The translations under genes were made by a program, and so were the position numbers. From Lunularia cruciata (taxonomy: Eukaryota; Streptophyta; Marchantiopsida; Lunulariales; Lunulariaceae), in contig OX419755.1 in assembly GCA_948567375.1 (NCBI GenBank), forward strand, positions 45,327,001 to 45,391,000: 64,000 bases of DNA. Reading direction: 5' to 3'. Positions 13,621-23,483 of the stretch are shown piece by piece; position 1 is the first letter of the stretch, and each line of letters opens with the position of its first letter. The notes beneath the pieces are model-generated. The model made no database searches and was not told the origin of the DNA. It saw only the letters and a program-made list of their open reading frames with translations.

Positions 13621-14268
13621 GGTTCCATGCAAGGAACGTGATCCACAGTTGACTCAAGACTTCAATCTTGGCTATCACATCTAATCAATGAATTGCATGA
13701 TTCTTCATTGCAAATTTGGCATTCTTCTTTCCACCTCCCATCTCACTTCTAACTCTTGTTGGATTCACAAAACCTTCACTCACTACCACTCCTCTTCCCT
13801 GATCTTCCTCAAGACAGCTTTGCAATGGCACCATAAATTCACTTGTCATTCCTCTCCTTCTTGATTTGAATCTTGACTTTATAGTCCAACATTTCTCAAT
13901 GATTCTTCAAATGCTCATCTACCAAGAAATCCAACCTTTTGCATGCACTTCTCCTATCACTGTCCATTTCTCCCGCTTATGCCTTAGCCATGTTATGTGC
14001 AATACAATCTTGAATTTCCAATCCTAAAGGAAATTTGTTACACTGTCTTTGCATCAAGTTGATCACCCAAAGGCAAAGTATCCTTTTTTTGGGTTGAACC
14101 TTGACAGATCCGATCCAAGTCCTAACACTCATGGACCCAAGGTAGTTGATGCAAAAACATGGATCTTCTTCTTTCTTCCATCCTTTGCACCTAATTCCAC
14201 TTCAACTGTACACTTCTTCTTTCAAAAACCCCTTAAACAAACTCAAAACAAAAAATGTGGGTACAACA

Positions 14269-15055
14269 ACATGCAAGTATCCTTTAAATAATTTTCACAA
14301 ATTTTCTTCTGAAGCGATGATCTAAACACTTAGTGCCTTTGCTACCTCTATATTTAAAATCCACTTGAATTGCATTACAACAATCATAATAGCAATCAAC
14401 AATTTATATTTGTAGTCATTTTATTGACATCAATAACTACTAATTAGAAGTTACTAGTATCAGCAAATAAAGTTTTTTATATCAAAAACTGTCACCTCAT
14501 ATGTTAGTTGTTCCCTTACGATGGATTGCTTACAAGACAAGTTTTGCTAAAATGGACTTTAGACTAAATCTATAGCAATAGTAAAGCTAAATATTGATTT
14601 TTGCATAACAAATTGCCTCTAAATCCAAGGGAGAATACTTAACATTTATATATTATCATTTGCCTTACTATGCTCTCTTTTGTACCTCCCATTTCACATG
14701 TTAGTCCTCATTCTTTTGCCTCACATGGAATAAACTTTTGTGTCTTGTTTATCATATGTTCTTTTACTCTATAATATGCCTCTTACCACATGCTTTGTAC
14801 TACTTGTATGCCTTATTGTAATAAATTCTTTCTATTTCTTTCCCTCATCATATTCTCCACTTTCTTCTAAAGTAAAGCCTCCTTAGTGTATATCTTGATT
14901 TCCAATAGAGCCTTAGTCTTATAAGAAGTCTATTTTTATTGTTTATGTCTTAATGCAACAAAGGAGGAATGCACTTTGTCATCCATTTTGGTGGGAGTGG
15001 TGTTACACTTTATGAAGCTACTTCTTCACCATTACTAAGAAGAATGCTTGGACAT
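14269..15055. other. No recognisable gene; A+T-rich DNA
   Basis: This stretch flanks unit A. I see no coding signal, LTR end or tandem structure in it. Confidence 0.5.
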
Positions 15056-16440
15056 AACTGATTATATAACACTAGTGAGACATGCACAAGGAAATCTACA
15101 CAAAGAAGGCCATTGAAGCCAAGACAAAGGAGGAACTAGCCAAGGTTTGCATATTTTACAAAGAAGCTAAGAAGGTCTTGGGTCAGGTGCACTGATCCAA
15201 GACTTTTATGAGGAACAAAGCCAAATGTATCCTTTGTTGCAAATCAATAGCAATAGGAGAAAGAATTGGGGCAAGTGCAGCTGGAGCTAGGACAATTACA
15301 AATGGAGAACTAGGAGATATAGCTAAAATACAAAGACTAGCTCCAAGCAAGGGATGAGAAGGTGATTAGCATTCATTCTTAGTTAGAGAATGCCAAGGTG
15401 GGAATTGTTACTCTTGATCTAAAAATGGCCAAATACCAAAAGGAAGTTGCCCTGAAGTTTGAGCAGATAGAGGAATTCAAGTGAAAGAAGGTTGATTGAG
15501 AATCAAATTGCAGCCAAATATCAAAAGAAGTAAAGCAGGATGTGGAACATCTTTAATAAGCACATAGAGGAAGAGAAGCCAAAGGCAATCTAGCAATTGG
15601 ATGAGGTGTGTGAACAGTCCATAGCCATGATGAAGGAAGAGGTTGAAGGGAAGGCCTTGAAGGCAAAGATACACAAGTTGAAGTTATAGGTTTAGCCCTT
15701 AGAAAGGAAAGTATGGAGCAAGCCGGTTTTCTTGTATTTAAGATGAGGTTTTGTACTGGCTAATCGGAGACTCTTTCAGTCCTTTTCAACCAGCAATTAA
15801 CCAGTGGCACCTGAGCTTTGCAAATGGCGAAGTACATGAAAGACATACAATGAGAAGCACATGCACAAGTTGGCAGTTGACTTAAGAAGTATTTGGATAG
15901 GAGGTTCATAAAGGTCTATGACACTATCTGTTACACATAACCAAATACTTAGAGTGGATCAAGGCATTGATGGGTTTTCACACTTAGAAGTAAAGTTAAT
16001 AAGTCACAATTAAAGCCCTTAGCCAAAGATACTCCTCTAGAATGAAGTCCTTCAATAACTATAGTCCAATTGTAATATTTTGGAAAGAAGAACTTTGGCC
16101 TTGCACCTCAACTTTACAAAGAATGCCTTTGGTGTTGTAAAAAGTTTCTAAAAAATGGTCGTGTGGCCTTTGGCCAAGTACCACTTTAGAGTAGTATAAG
16201 TCAAATTAACTTAGTCAAAGACTTGACACCTTCCTAACACATGTCCAAATCTTAATTATATAATTACAATAAGGATAGGGAAGGATTAGAATCCTTTGTT
16301 GGGGATACGAGATTATTTTAAAATTTGCTTATTAATTAAGACTTTTGGAGCAAACTAGGAAATTGTTTATAAGGCTTTGCCCAATAATCAACAAGTTTGC
16401 TTTACCTTGTGTATACACTAAAGTGAAATTCTTTGCAACT
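15056..16440 (+). pseudogene. Degraded Lys/Glu-rich repeat, copy 1
   Basis: The plus strand is purine-rich and, ignoring stops, reads as a long Lys/Glu/Gln-rich polypeptide with coiled-coil-like composition. It resembles 18,300-19,565 in order and wording. Near the end of the coding-like part, copy 1 has aggttcataaaggtctatgacac (about 15,900) and copy 2 has aagttcaccaaagcctatgacac (about 19,075). The downstream non-coding parts also match, ending in (t/a)ataaggctttgccc versus ttaaggcttaagcc. This suggests two insertions of one old element family. The encoded protein is not recognised and all frames are interrupted. Confidence 0.45.
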
Positions 16441-16576
16441 TTTTATTGCTTTGTCTTGTATATTGGAGTGAACCTTATGCATGAGAAGAGGTGAGGAAAT
16501 TTTTATTAGGAACACAATTGCTTGAGTATAGAACCATGGATTTGTGCTTGATCAAGATGTTTGATTTGTGAGGGTT

Positions 16577-16995
16577 TCAAAGAATTGAAGTGAAGTAATA
16601 TAGAGAGGAATCCATTTGGTTTAGAGAATTACCAATACCATGGAATTGAATAGAAAGTGCATCTGCCTCATAGGAAGGCTCTTGCAAAGTTGTGCCTTCT
16701 AGAAGAGTAGTACATGCCTTTGTAATTGTGGTCTTTTGGGCAAAGTGAATCATCTCCTTCAAGAGTAAATTGGATTACATTTGTAGTGAATGTGATTTGT
16801 ATTGCCTCTTCTTTGTAATGTGCCATAGGGAGTGCCACTATACCCTCTTTTGGGAGTGGTTTCCTACCCAAGAGGTTAAATAGGGAATAATAACAAAATT
16901 GTGATATATTGATACTTCTATTTATTTGTAGTCATTTTTGACTTGTATCCTCAAGTGAATGACCTATTATCACCATTTATACTATTATTATTTCA
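16577..16995. repeat. LTR-like segment, related to 28,880-29,170
   Basis: The segment ggttaaatagggaata...cttgtatcctcaagtgaatgacctatta...catt(g)ggatgtcaaa matches one at 29,030-29,170 (ggttaaataggaaata...ctatcctcaagggaatgaactattc...catttgtttgacatt). The block order and spacing agree. It looks like one end of a long terminal repeat left by two insertions of one family. Its strand is unresolved. Confidence 0.45.
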
Positions 16996-17640
16996 ACATT
17001 GGGATGTCAAAAGAGTCCTTGAAGTTATCATTTATGCCCTAAAAATCAACAAGAATACAATGTATTGTAGGATGAAGCTGATCTAGAGCAAGCGCCTTCC
17101 TTTCTTGCTCTAGAATTAGGAATCTAGCAACATTGCTATTATTAAGGAGATAAAGCATTGGAAGGAGAAGGAATCAAGGAACCTTTAGGGAAATTTATTT
17201 TCCTAGATAGAGGAGAATTGGAGGAATGTTTTGGACCTAGAGAACTTTCAGCCTAGGGCAATTACAAACAACACATAATAAACAAACTAGACATGAAGTT
17301 GGAAATGGTCCTCATTGCCTCCTTCAAAGATCCAAGAACCAATAATAGAAGGATGGTAGGTAGTTACAAAGACCAAGCACAAAGGAGAATGGTGGAGATA
17401 GTTATGAAGTTATTCAAGCCCAAGGAGACAAGTACTTGAATAACAATGAAGCTATCTTTTTAAAAAAAATTTGGCAAGGAGAATTGGTGAATTTGGCTCG
17501 TATTTTTTATGTGTAGACAAGGAGCCTACTCAAAGAATTGGAGGCATGTAGTAGAGGGACATAACTTGCATCCTTTGTAATCCACTTCTACATGAGATTA
17601 AATCTCCTAACCAAATTAAAGATGAAGAAGTTAACCAAAC
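16996..17640. other. No recognisable gene
   Basis: Purine-rich, interrupted sequence leading into the Lys/Arg-rich frames that start at 17,642. It may belong to the 5' part of repeat copy 2, but nothing specific supports that. Confidence 0.4.
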
Positions 17641-17641
17641 A

Positions 17642-18187
17642 ATGGCATCAGGGTGCACTTCACTTCATAGACCAAAAGGTAAGGTGCTCATTTGGAAGTA
17701 TCAACTTGTCGATGAGGAGTATAGGAAGACATGGAAATTTGTGAAACTTGAGAAAGAGGGAACCACCATGGTAAAGAAGAAGAGATCAATGTATACAAGA
17801 TTGTTGGTTCCCGCAAAGAGACCAAGGAAGAACCTCCAAGTCATGGATTATCTTTGGAGAAGGAAGCCAAAGATATGGAGGAAGAAGAGAACTCACTCAC
17901 CCTATAAAATTCAATAATTGGGTCCAAAGAAAATGCTAACTAATATGAAGATGCTCACTTTGTTGCACTCAAAGAAGAGTGGAGGAGCCCAAAAGGATAA
18001 GTCGATCAGAGAAGAGAAGGATCAAGAAAGTCCCCTCTCCAAAGAAGAATTCAACTCCAAGGGAACCCATGACAAGAACCTAGGCCATCATGCAAAAAGG
18101 CCAAATACAAGCACCAAACCAAAAGAGAGAAGGAAGACAAAGAAGAAGTACCTAAGCCATCCAAAGGTCAAGGAGAACTCAAAATAG
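17642..18187 (+). CDS. Two adjacent Lys/Arg-rich open frames (hypothetical)
   Basis: Two frames run end to end in the same phase: 17,642-17,917 (91 aa) and 17,918-18,187 (89 aa), separated by a single stop. Both are very basic (for example EKEGTTMVKKKRSMYTRL and ERRKTKKKYLSHP), with no recognisable domain, signal peptide or membrane segment. They lie just upstream of the Lys/Glu-rich repeat copy 2 (18,300-19,565). I infer they are the N-terminal part of the same decayed element protein rather than a host gene. The composition alone could arise by chance in purine-rich DNA. Confidence 0.35.
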
Positions 18188-18299
18188 ACAATAAAGATGA
18201 AGCAAAAGACATTTTGGAAGCAATACCAATGGTGGTGAGTGCAGCCTTATTTTAAGAATGCAAAGCTCTATTAAAAGGGGGGTCTAAGTTTGTCATGTA

Positions 18300-19565
18300 T
18301 TTGGTGGGGCCAGTCTTGGAGCTAATTGCGAAGATTTTGCAAACCTGCCAAGACTCTTGCTAAAACATCATTGACTACATCTATCATGTCTAAAGATTGC
18401 ACAAGAATTCCTACTTGATGAAGGCAAAGCAGGCTAAGGCAAAGGAAGAGATGGAGAAATGTGTAACTAGTACACTGAGGAAGTAAAGAAGGTAAGCAAT
18501 TTTTTATTGGAGAACTTTTAAGGCAATGAAGCCAAATACTTTGCTTCTTGCTTAGTGGACAAAATAGGAGGAGGAAATCAGGAAATTTAGTGACAATGGA
18601 GAGCTCCAAGGCCAAAGGTAAGCAGCAGGGATACAAAGAGTAGCTTAAGGCCAAGGATGAGAAAGTGTAAAGCATCCAAGTGGAATTAAAAAAGGCCAAG
18701 ATCCACTTGGTGACCTTATATGTACAATTTTTCAAATACAAGAACAAAATGGCTATGCAACTTGAAGTGATTGCTACAATCTGAAGAAGGAAAGGGAAGA
18801 GAGTGTAGCAGATTGACCTTGAATGATAGAAGAATTGAAAAAAAAGATGGAGGCATTGCATAATCATTTGGAGGAAGATTGTGCAAAGATCTTCAAATAA
18901 TTAGAGTAATTTAGGGAGCAATTTTGTAGAGATGCTAGAGGAAGTGGCTCACTGTAAGATAAAGAAGACCAAACAACACAATTTGAAGTTACAAGTGTAG
19001 AAGTTAGAAATGATGAGGTAAAAAGACAACAAATGGACCAACTAGTAGTTAGGCTTTGGGAAAACACAGATAGGAAGTTCACCAAAGCCTATGACACCTA
19101 CTTCTTAAGCATAGCAAATTATAAGGAGAGGATTGAGGTTCCCACTAGGAATTTTAAATGGAAAGGTTGTTCTTTGCAATAGTTCTTTATGCCAAATACA
19201 CTTTAGTGAAAGAAGTTCTTTGTAGTTGTAGAATTGTCAGGTAGAAGCAAGTTGAAGGCCTATGTAGTTTTATATCTTTGTAATGAAGTGCCCTTGCACA
19301 TGTAACTTATGGAGTTGTAGGTCCAAAGAGGTAGAAGTTCAAATTACCTATAAGGAAGAAGTTATACCTTCACAAACACATGTAAGATGCCTAATTAACT
19401 TGCATGTCCTTGGGATAAGATAGGATTGGAATCAAATTATATAGTGTAGATGTAGTTAGGAGATCTTTGGATTAATTCTAACATTAGATCTCTTTGGAGT
19501 TGTATAGGAGAAATTATTTAAGGCTTAAGCCTAAAGAAAATAAGGTTCATCTTTCTTAATCAATG
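18300..19565 (+). pseudogene. Degraded Lys/Glu-rich repeat, copy 2
   Basis: This is the counterpart of 15,056-16,440 on the same strand. Plus-strand translation across stops gives Lys/Glu/Gln-rich segments such as ELKKAKIHLVTLYVQFFKYK and KPMTPTS near the end of the coding-like part. The 3' flank also matches copy 1. The long minus-strand frame at 18,867-18,322, rich in Leu, Phe, Ser and Cys, is the complement of this purine-rich strand, and I do not treat it as a gene. Confidence 0.45.
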
Positions 19566-21120
19566 CTCAACAAAAGATCTCCAACTCTTTATCATTGTTT
19601 CCCTACCACTTGAGTAGTGGTGAATGTCTTTGTTGAGTAGTGGTGTGGATTCTTTGTAGTAGAAGCACAAGTTCTTGAGTGCAAGGAGACATTGTACTTG
19701 TTTGGGATGGGTGATCCTTGGAGTTCAAAAGGAGGACAACATTATATGAAAGGATCCTAGCTTAGCCAAGCATCCACGATCCATAACTTACAATCACAAA
19801 AGGTGAGTCCTTGGGTATTGGTTCCGTCTTTGGATGATTTAGCTCCTACAATTTGTGGGTCAGTCTTTGTAGCAATAAGAATTTTGGGTTCATCTTGACC
19901 TCTACCACCAGATTATTTGCCTTGAGCAGTTGGGTGAATGCATACGCTAGTTGCTTCTTGCCTTCCACATATGTGGTCATCATGTTGAACCATTGTTGTG
20001 GGGTTTTTTTGGTCTCAAAGTGCACCTGGCTGCTCATGCTTAGATTGCTTTAATTGTCAATGACTTGAGACTTCTCTTAGTCTGACACTCTCTCTCTTAC
20101 TCCGGTATGGTTGGAAATCCCATCCCTGATAGGGCAGGTTGTTCTAATTGCTCCCAAGGGTAGGCTTCTCTTGGGGTTTGTATGTTGGATCTCACAGATT
20201 AATGTTGATCTTTGCAAAACTGTTGTGTTTAGTTGTGTTTGGCCTCAAGTCTCATTTCTAGTCCTCTTTTATGCTCAGGTTTGTGGTTTGGATCAGACGG
20301 AGTCCTAGGATGGGTTCTGATGAGACTTAGGGAATAGTCACAAACTAACTAACCGTGATCAAACCCGGGTGTCCACATCACTAAATTGTGTCAATCACAT
20401 AGACTGGACTGAGAGCTCCAAAATGGAGTCCTTCCCTTGAAAATATTAATACCTCAAAGTGCATACATTTATTCACAAATCATCATTTTAACCAGTCCTA
20501 AAGTTATAAGTTGGATGAAGTCAAATAGCCTATGAAATGACCACGCCTAACTCATCAGCAGTCCAATCAACTCATTCCAGCAAATCTTTCCATCCTTGTC
20601 CAATCACAAACAACCAACCTTCTCAACCTCTTCTCGTCTATGCACTATCACAGTCAAGATAAGATCACTCTTGTCTTGACTGTGATAGGTCTTATCTTGG
20701 TCTTCTTTGTTGGCATAACCAAGCATTTCTCTCTTCCTTCTGCCCAGACTTTCCCCTTGAAGGTTCCCCTATCTGGATCTCACCTTCTCATTTGATGCAT
20801 CGTCTCTCTTCCTTCTCTCTGCTCATACAAGCAATATTTCTCACCTTTGAAGTTCTCCGCCATAACCCTTCACCCTGTCAAGAAAACAAGGAATTCTTCT
20901 CTCCTTTTGCTTTTGCATAGCCAACTGCCTCCCTTCTGAGATTTCTCTCCTCTACAGCCTTTGTCAAAACCTTCACCTTCTTTCCTTAAAACCTCTTTGG
21001 CCTTGTTTCAGCCAAGGACCTCCTTCCTTACCAATTGAAACTTCTCCCAAAGCCTTTTGTGGCACTTCACTATCAAGACTTCTCTCTCTGAACTCTAAAC
21101 ATCCTTCAAAGCCTCAGTAT
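19566..21120. other. No recognisable gene
   Basis: Short frames only (for example minus 20,037-19,846, starting MSSQVHFETKKTPQQWFNMM), with no recognised family. From about 20,340 the strand turns C+T-rich, leading into the tandem array. It contains the inverted repeat listed separately. Confidence 0.45.
20645..20688. repeat. Perfect 15-bp inverted repeat (hairpin)
   Basis: The arms ctatcacagtcaaga (20,645-20,659) and tcttgactgtgatag (20,674-20,688) are perfect complements around a 14-nt loop. No gene end lies nearby, so a terminator role is not supported. It may be the end of a small foldback or MITE-like element. Confidence 0.75.
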
Positions 21121-21149
21121 CATGTCCATTTGCCAAAGAAGAGTCCTTC

Positions 21150-21770
21150 AACTGGTTCATTTGAAGCAGCTCCATTTAGTGTCAAGACTCCTCTCTATTC
21201 ACCCTTTCGTCTCCATTCACTATCAAGACTCCTCTCTGATTTCTCCTTTCAGTCTCCATTCACTATCAAGACTCTTCTCTATTCACCCTTCTGTCTCCAT
21301 TCACTAACAAGAATCCTCTCTGATTTCTCTTTCCAATCTCCATTCACTGTCAAGACTCCTCTATGATCTCTCAAAGCATTCTCCAAAGACCTACTTGTTA
21401 TCCATTCATTGTCAAAGAGTCCTCTTGCTTCATTTGAAGCCTTTCCCCAAATCCCTAAGTATCCATTCACTGGCAAAGCTCCTCTCTGATCTCTCAAAGC
21501 ATTCTTCAAAGCTCTATTGCTCTATCATCTCCTCTCCAGCAAGATTTCTCTCTCAAAGCATTTTCTTGAAGTCCTTCCTGTCTGCTCTTCTCCAACAAGA
21601 TTTCTCTCTTAAAGCATTTTCTTTCCAAGTCCTTCTTGTCTGCATCCATCAGCAAAACATCTTCTCTTGAAGCTTTCCCTTAAACCCTACAGCTCTGTCT
21701 TCTCCAGCAAGATTTCTCCCAAAGCATTTTCTCTCAAAATACTTCTTGTCAAAATTTCATTCTCTATCTA
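21150..21770. repeat. Tandem C+T-rich array, units of about 41-43 bp
   Basis: The phrase tctccattcact(a/g)(t/a)caag recurs at 21,210, 21,253, 21,294 and 21,337 (spacing 43, 41, 43). Alternate units continue differently (gatttctcctttcag versus attcacccttctg), which implies an older double unit of about 84-86 bp. Less regular relatives containing tctctcaaagcattctcaaag and ccagcaagatttctctc continue to about 21,770. The short Ser/Pro/Leu-rich frames over it follow from the repeat and are not taken as genes. Confidence 0.8.
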
Positions 21771-22560
21771 AGTTCCCAAATCTTGCACATTTGCATTGTC
21801 CTTCAAGAAAACTCCGTTTTTTTTCTCTCTCTGCCCTGCACTCTCAAGCCTTACATTCCTGCCCAAATCTCCTTCTGTCCCAGCCCTTCCTCTCCTGCAC
21901 AATCCTTCATTCTCCTTCCTGAAAAACCCCTCCTGCCCCGCACTCTCAAGCCCTACATTTTTTATTCTTCTCCCCTTTCCAGTCCTCTTCTCTAAGCTCT
22001 TCTTTGAAAAAAAAAATCCTCCCTCTCTTTTGTCCTGCCAAAAGAAGAGACTCTCTCTAATCTTTCTCTCACCGTGTCCTAGCTCTCTTTGCGGGAAATT
22101 TTTCTGTCCCTTCAACTCCTGAACAGTTTTGCCTTTTCCTTCCAAAAACCTTCCTTCTCCCATGCACTCCTCTCAAGGCCTACTTTCAAGAAATTATTCC
22201 CCTAACTCCGCCTTCTCCTTCTCCCTAAGCCACACTTCTCCTTTCTCTTCTTCAAGGCACTTCCTCAAAACTAAAAGAAAGGTCTTTCACTCTGCCACTA
22301 ATAAAATAAACTCCTAAGGCCCAGTAGCACAAACAAAGTCCCAAACTTGTGTAACATAAATTTAAGCTTTGAGTTTGTATAACACAAAGAAACTCCCGGC
22401 TCAAGCAAAATTAAACAAACTCTTGAGCTTATAGCAACACAAAACTACTTCCGTCCTTTACAATAATATAGAAAATATTTCCAGGACAAGGTAGCATAGA
22501 CCAACTCCCCAGACTTATTGACATAAAAAATCCAAGTTCCTTGCAACAAGAAGAAGAGGA
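21771..22560. other. C+T-rich DNA with no supported gene
   Basis: The pyrimidine-rich plus strand gives overlapping Ser/Pro/Leu frames on plus and Lys/Glu/Arg frames on minus; none has a recognisable domain. It lies where the integrase of element K0 (22,570-27,560, minus) would be expected. No integrase motif is visible, so K0 is truncated or displaced here. Confidence 0.45.
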
Positions 22561-22569
22561 ATAAAAATT

Positions 22570-23130
22570 TCACACCAAATGGTACCAAGTGTACGCGTGG
22601 GCTATTTTCACAATGATACCATTGTCTCCACTTTGCCTACCAAAGTTTTTGATGAGATAGATCTTTTTGTATCTTGAAGTAGAGTAGAGTAGAGATTTGT
22701 GATATATCTCCACTACAAGTACCTTCTTGCCAAGATAGTGCTTCCAATGGTTAGTTGCAAGGACAATAGCCAACTCTTTTTGTTTGGTGGTATGATAGTC
22801 GCATTTTTCTGGTAATAATTTCAATAAAAATATGCAATTGGGTGCCATCCGTCATTCCATTTTTATTGTAGGATTGCTCCTATTGCAACAGCTAATGCAT
22901 CTATAGCCAACTTAATTGGATAACATTCAAGATCGGTGCATGTAATAATGTATCTTTTATTTCCTAAAAGGAAAATTCTTGTGTGGTTCACCACATCTAC
23001 TTCTTTCCCTTGCCAAGTAGTGCCGTAAGAGGTTGTATGACCTTGGAGAAGTCCTTGACAAATTGACAATAGAACCTCATCAATCCCAAGAAACTCTTGA
23101 GTTGAGTCTAATCTTTTGGAGCGCTCCATT
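22570..23130 (-). pseudogene. Ty3/gypsy RNase H and connection region of K0
   Basis: Minus-strand frames 23,129-22,863 and 22,848-22,570 cover it. The first starts in the RT thumb/connection (RSKRLDSTQEFLGIDEVLLS, where the family has a SFLGL(A)xYYR block) and ends in AIDALAVAIGAILQ, the start of the RNase H fold. The second contains KLLPEKCDYHTTKQKELAIV and HYLGKKVLVVEIYHKSLLY, the RNase H strand-helix blocks, with ETDHKPL changed to EIYHKSL so an active-site Asp is lost. The enzyme would degrade the RNA strand during reverse transcription. This copy is inactive. Confidence 0.75.
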
Positions 23131-23169
23131 TCTAAATGACCTCTATTTTATTTTTTAACACTTTTATAC

Positions 23170-23483
23170 CTTTTGCACTTACTCTATATCCCAAGTAGTC
23201 TACTTCAAACTTGCCAAACTTGCACTTTGAGATTTTGGTGTAAAATTGTTTCTGTTGCACAATTTAGAAGACTTCTTGTACATGTTGCTTGTGCTCTATC
23301 ATCATCATGCTATAGACTTAGATATCATAAGGAAAATGATAATAGATTTATCCAAGTATGGATGAAATATGTCATTCACCAAACTCATGAAAGTGGTTGG
23401 TGGATTGGTGAGGCCAAATGGCACCACTAAGTACTCAAAGTGACCATACATTGTTCAAGAGGCAATTTTGTATACACTTCCTC
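23170..23483 (-). pseudogene. Ty3/gypsy RT, C-terminal half (K0)
   Basis: On the minus strand the reading VYKIAS-stop-TMYGHFEYLVVPFG continues as LTNPPTTFMSLVNDIFHPYL and DKSIIIFL. The family has FLDDILI at the last block; here a deletion removes the catalytic Asp pair. The stop before TMYGHF is TGA where the family has Arg (CGA), a C-to-T change at CpG. The other half lies 2.2 kb away at 25,713-26,070. Confidence 0.75.

Larger units (their letters stand above)
10539..14268 (-). mobile_element. Repeat unit A, TG...CA-bounded, inverted relative of unit B
   Basis: Read on the minus strand, the unit opens with TGTTGTACCCACATTTTTTG (at 14,268) and closes with GGGTTGTCACA (at 10,539). The same opening, internal order and closing occur on the plus strand in unit B (57,283-60,717). 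Shared blocks include the ggtgatcaac(t/c)(t/c)(g/a)atgcaaaga segment near the start, a protein-coding middle, and a 3' segment reading acttgta-ctct-aaactttacttac-cgattaccgcaaag. TG...CA ends suggest an LTR or an LTR-type element, but I find no internal pair of LTRs, so the whole unit could be a giant solo LTR or a non-autonomous element. A and B are about 43 kb apart in opposite orientation and have diverged by substitutions and indels. Confidence 0.7.

Noticed and set aside
18322-18867. 181-aa minus-strand open frame, Leu/Phe/Ser/Cys-rich
   Set aside because: It is the complement of the purine-rich decayed repeat copy 2. Its composition follows from that strand and no domain is visible.
21150-21770. 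CRISPR-like array
   Set aside because: Units are contiguous and degenerate, without constant repeats separating unique spacers, and the genome is eukaryotic.
21768-22163. 131-aa minus-strand Lys/Glu/Gly-rich frame and overlapping plus frames
   Set aside because: They arise from the C+T-rich strand; mutually overlapping frames of opposite composition are typical of simple sequence.
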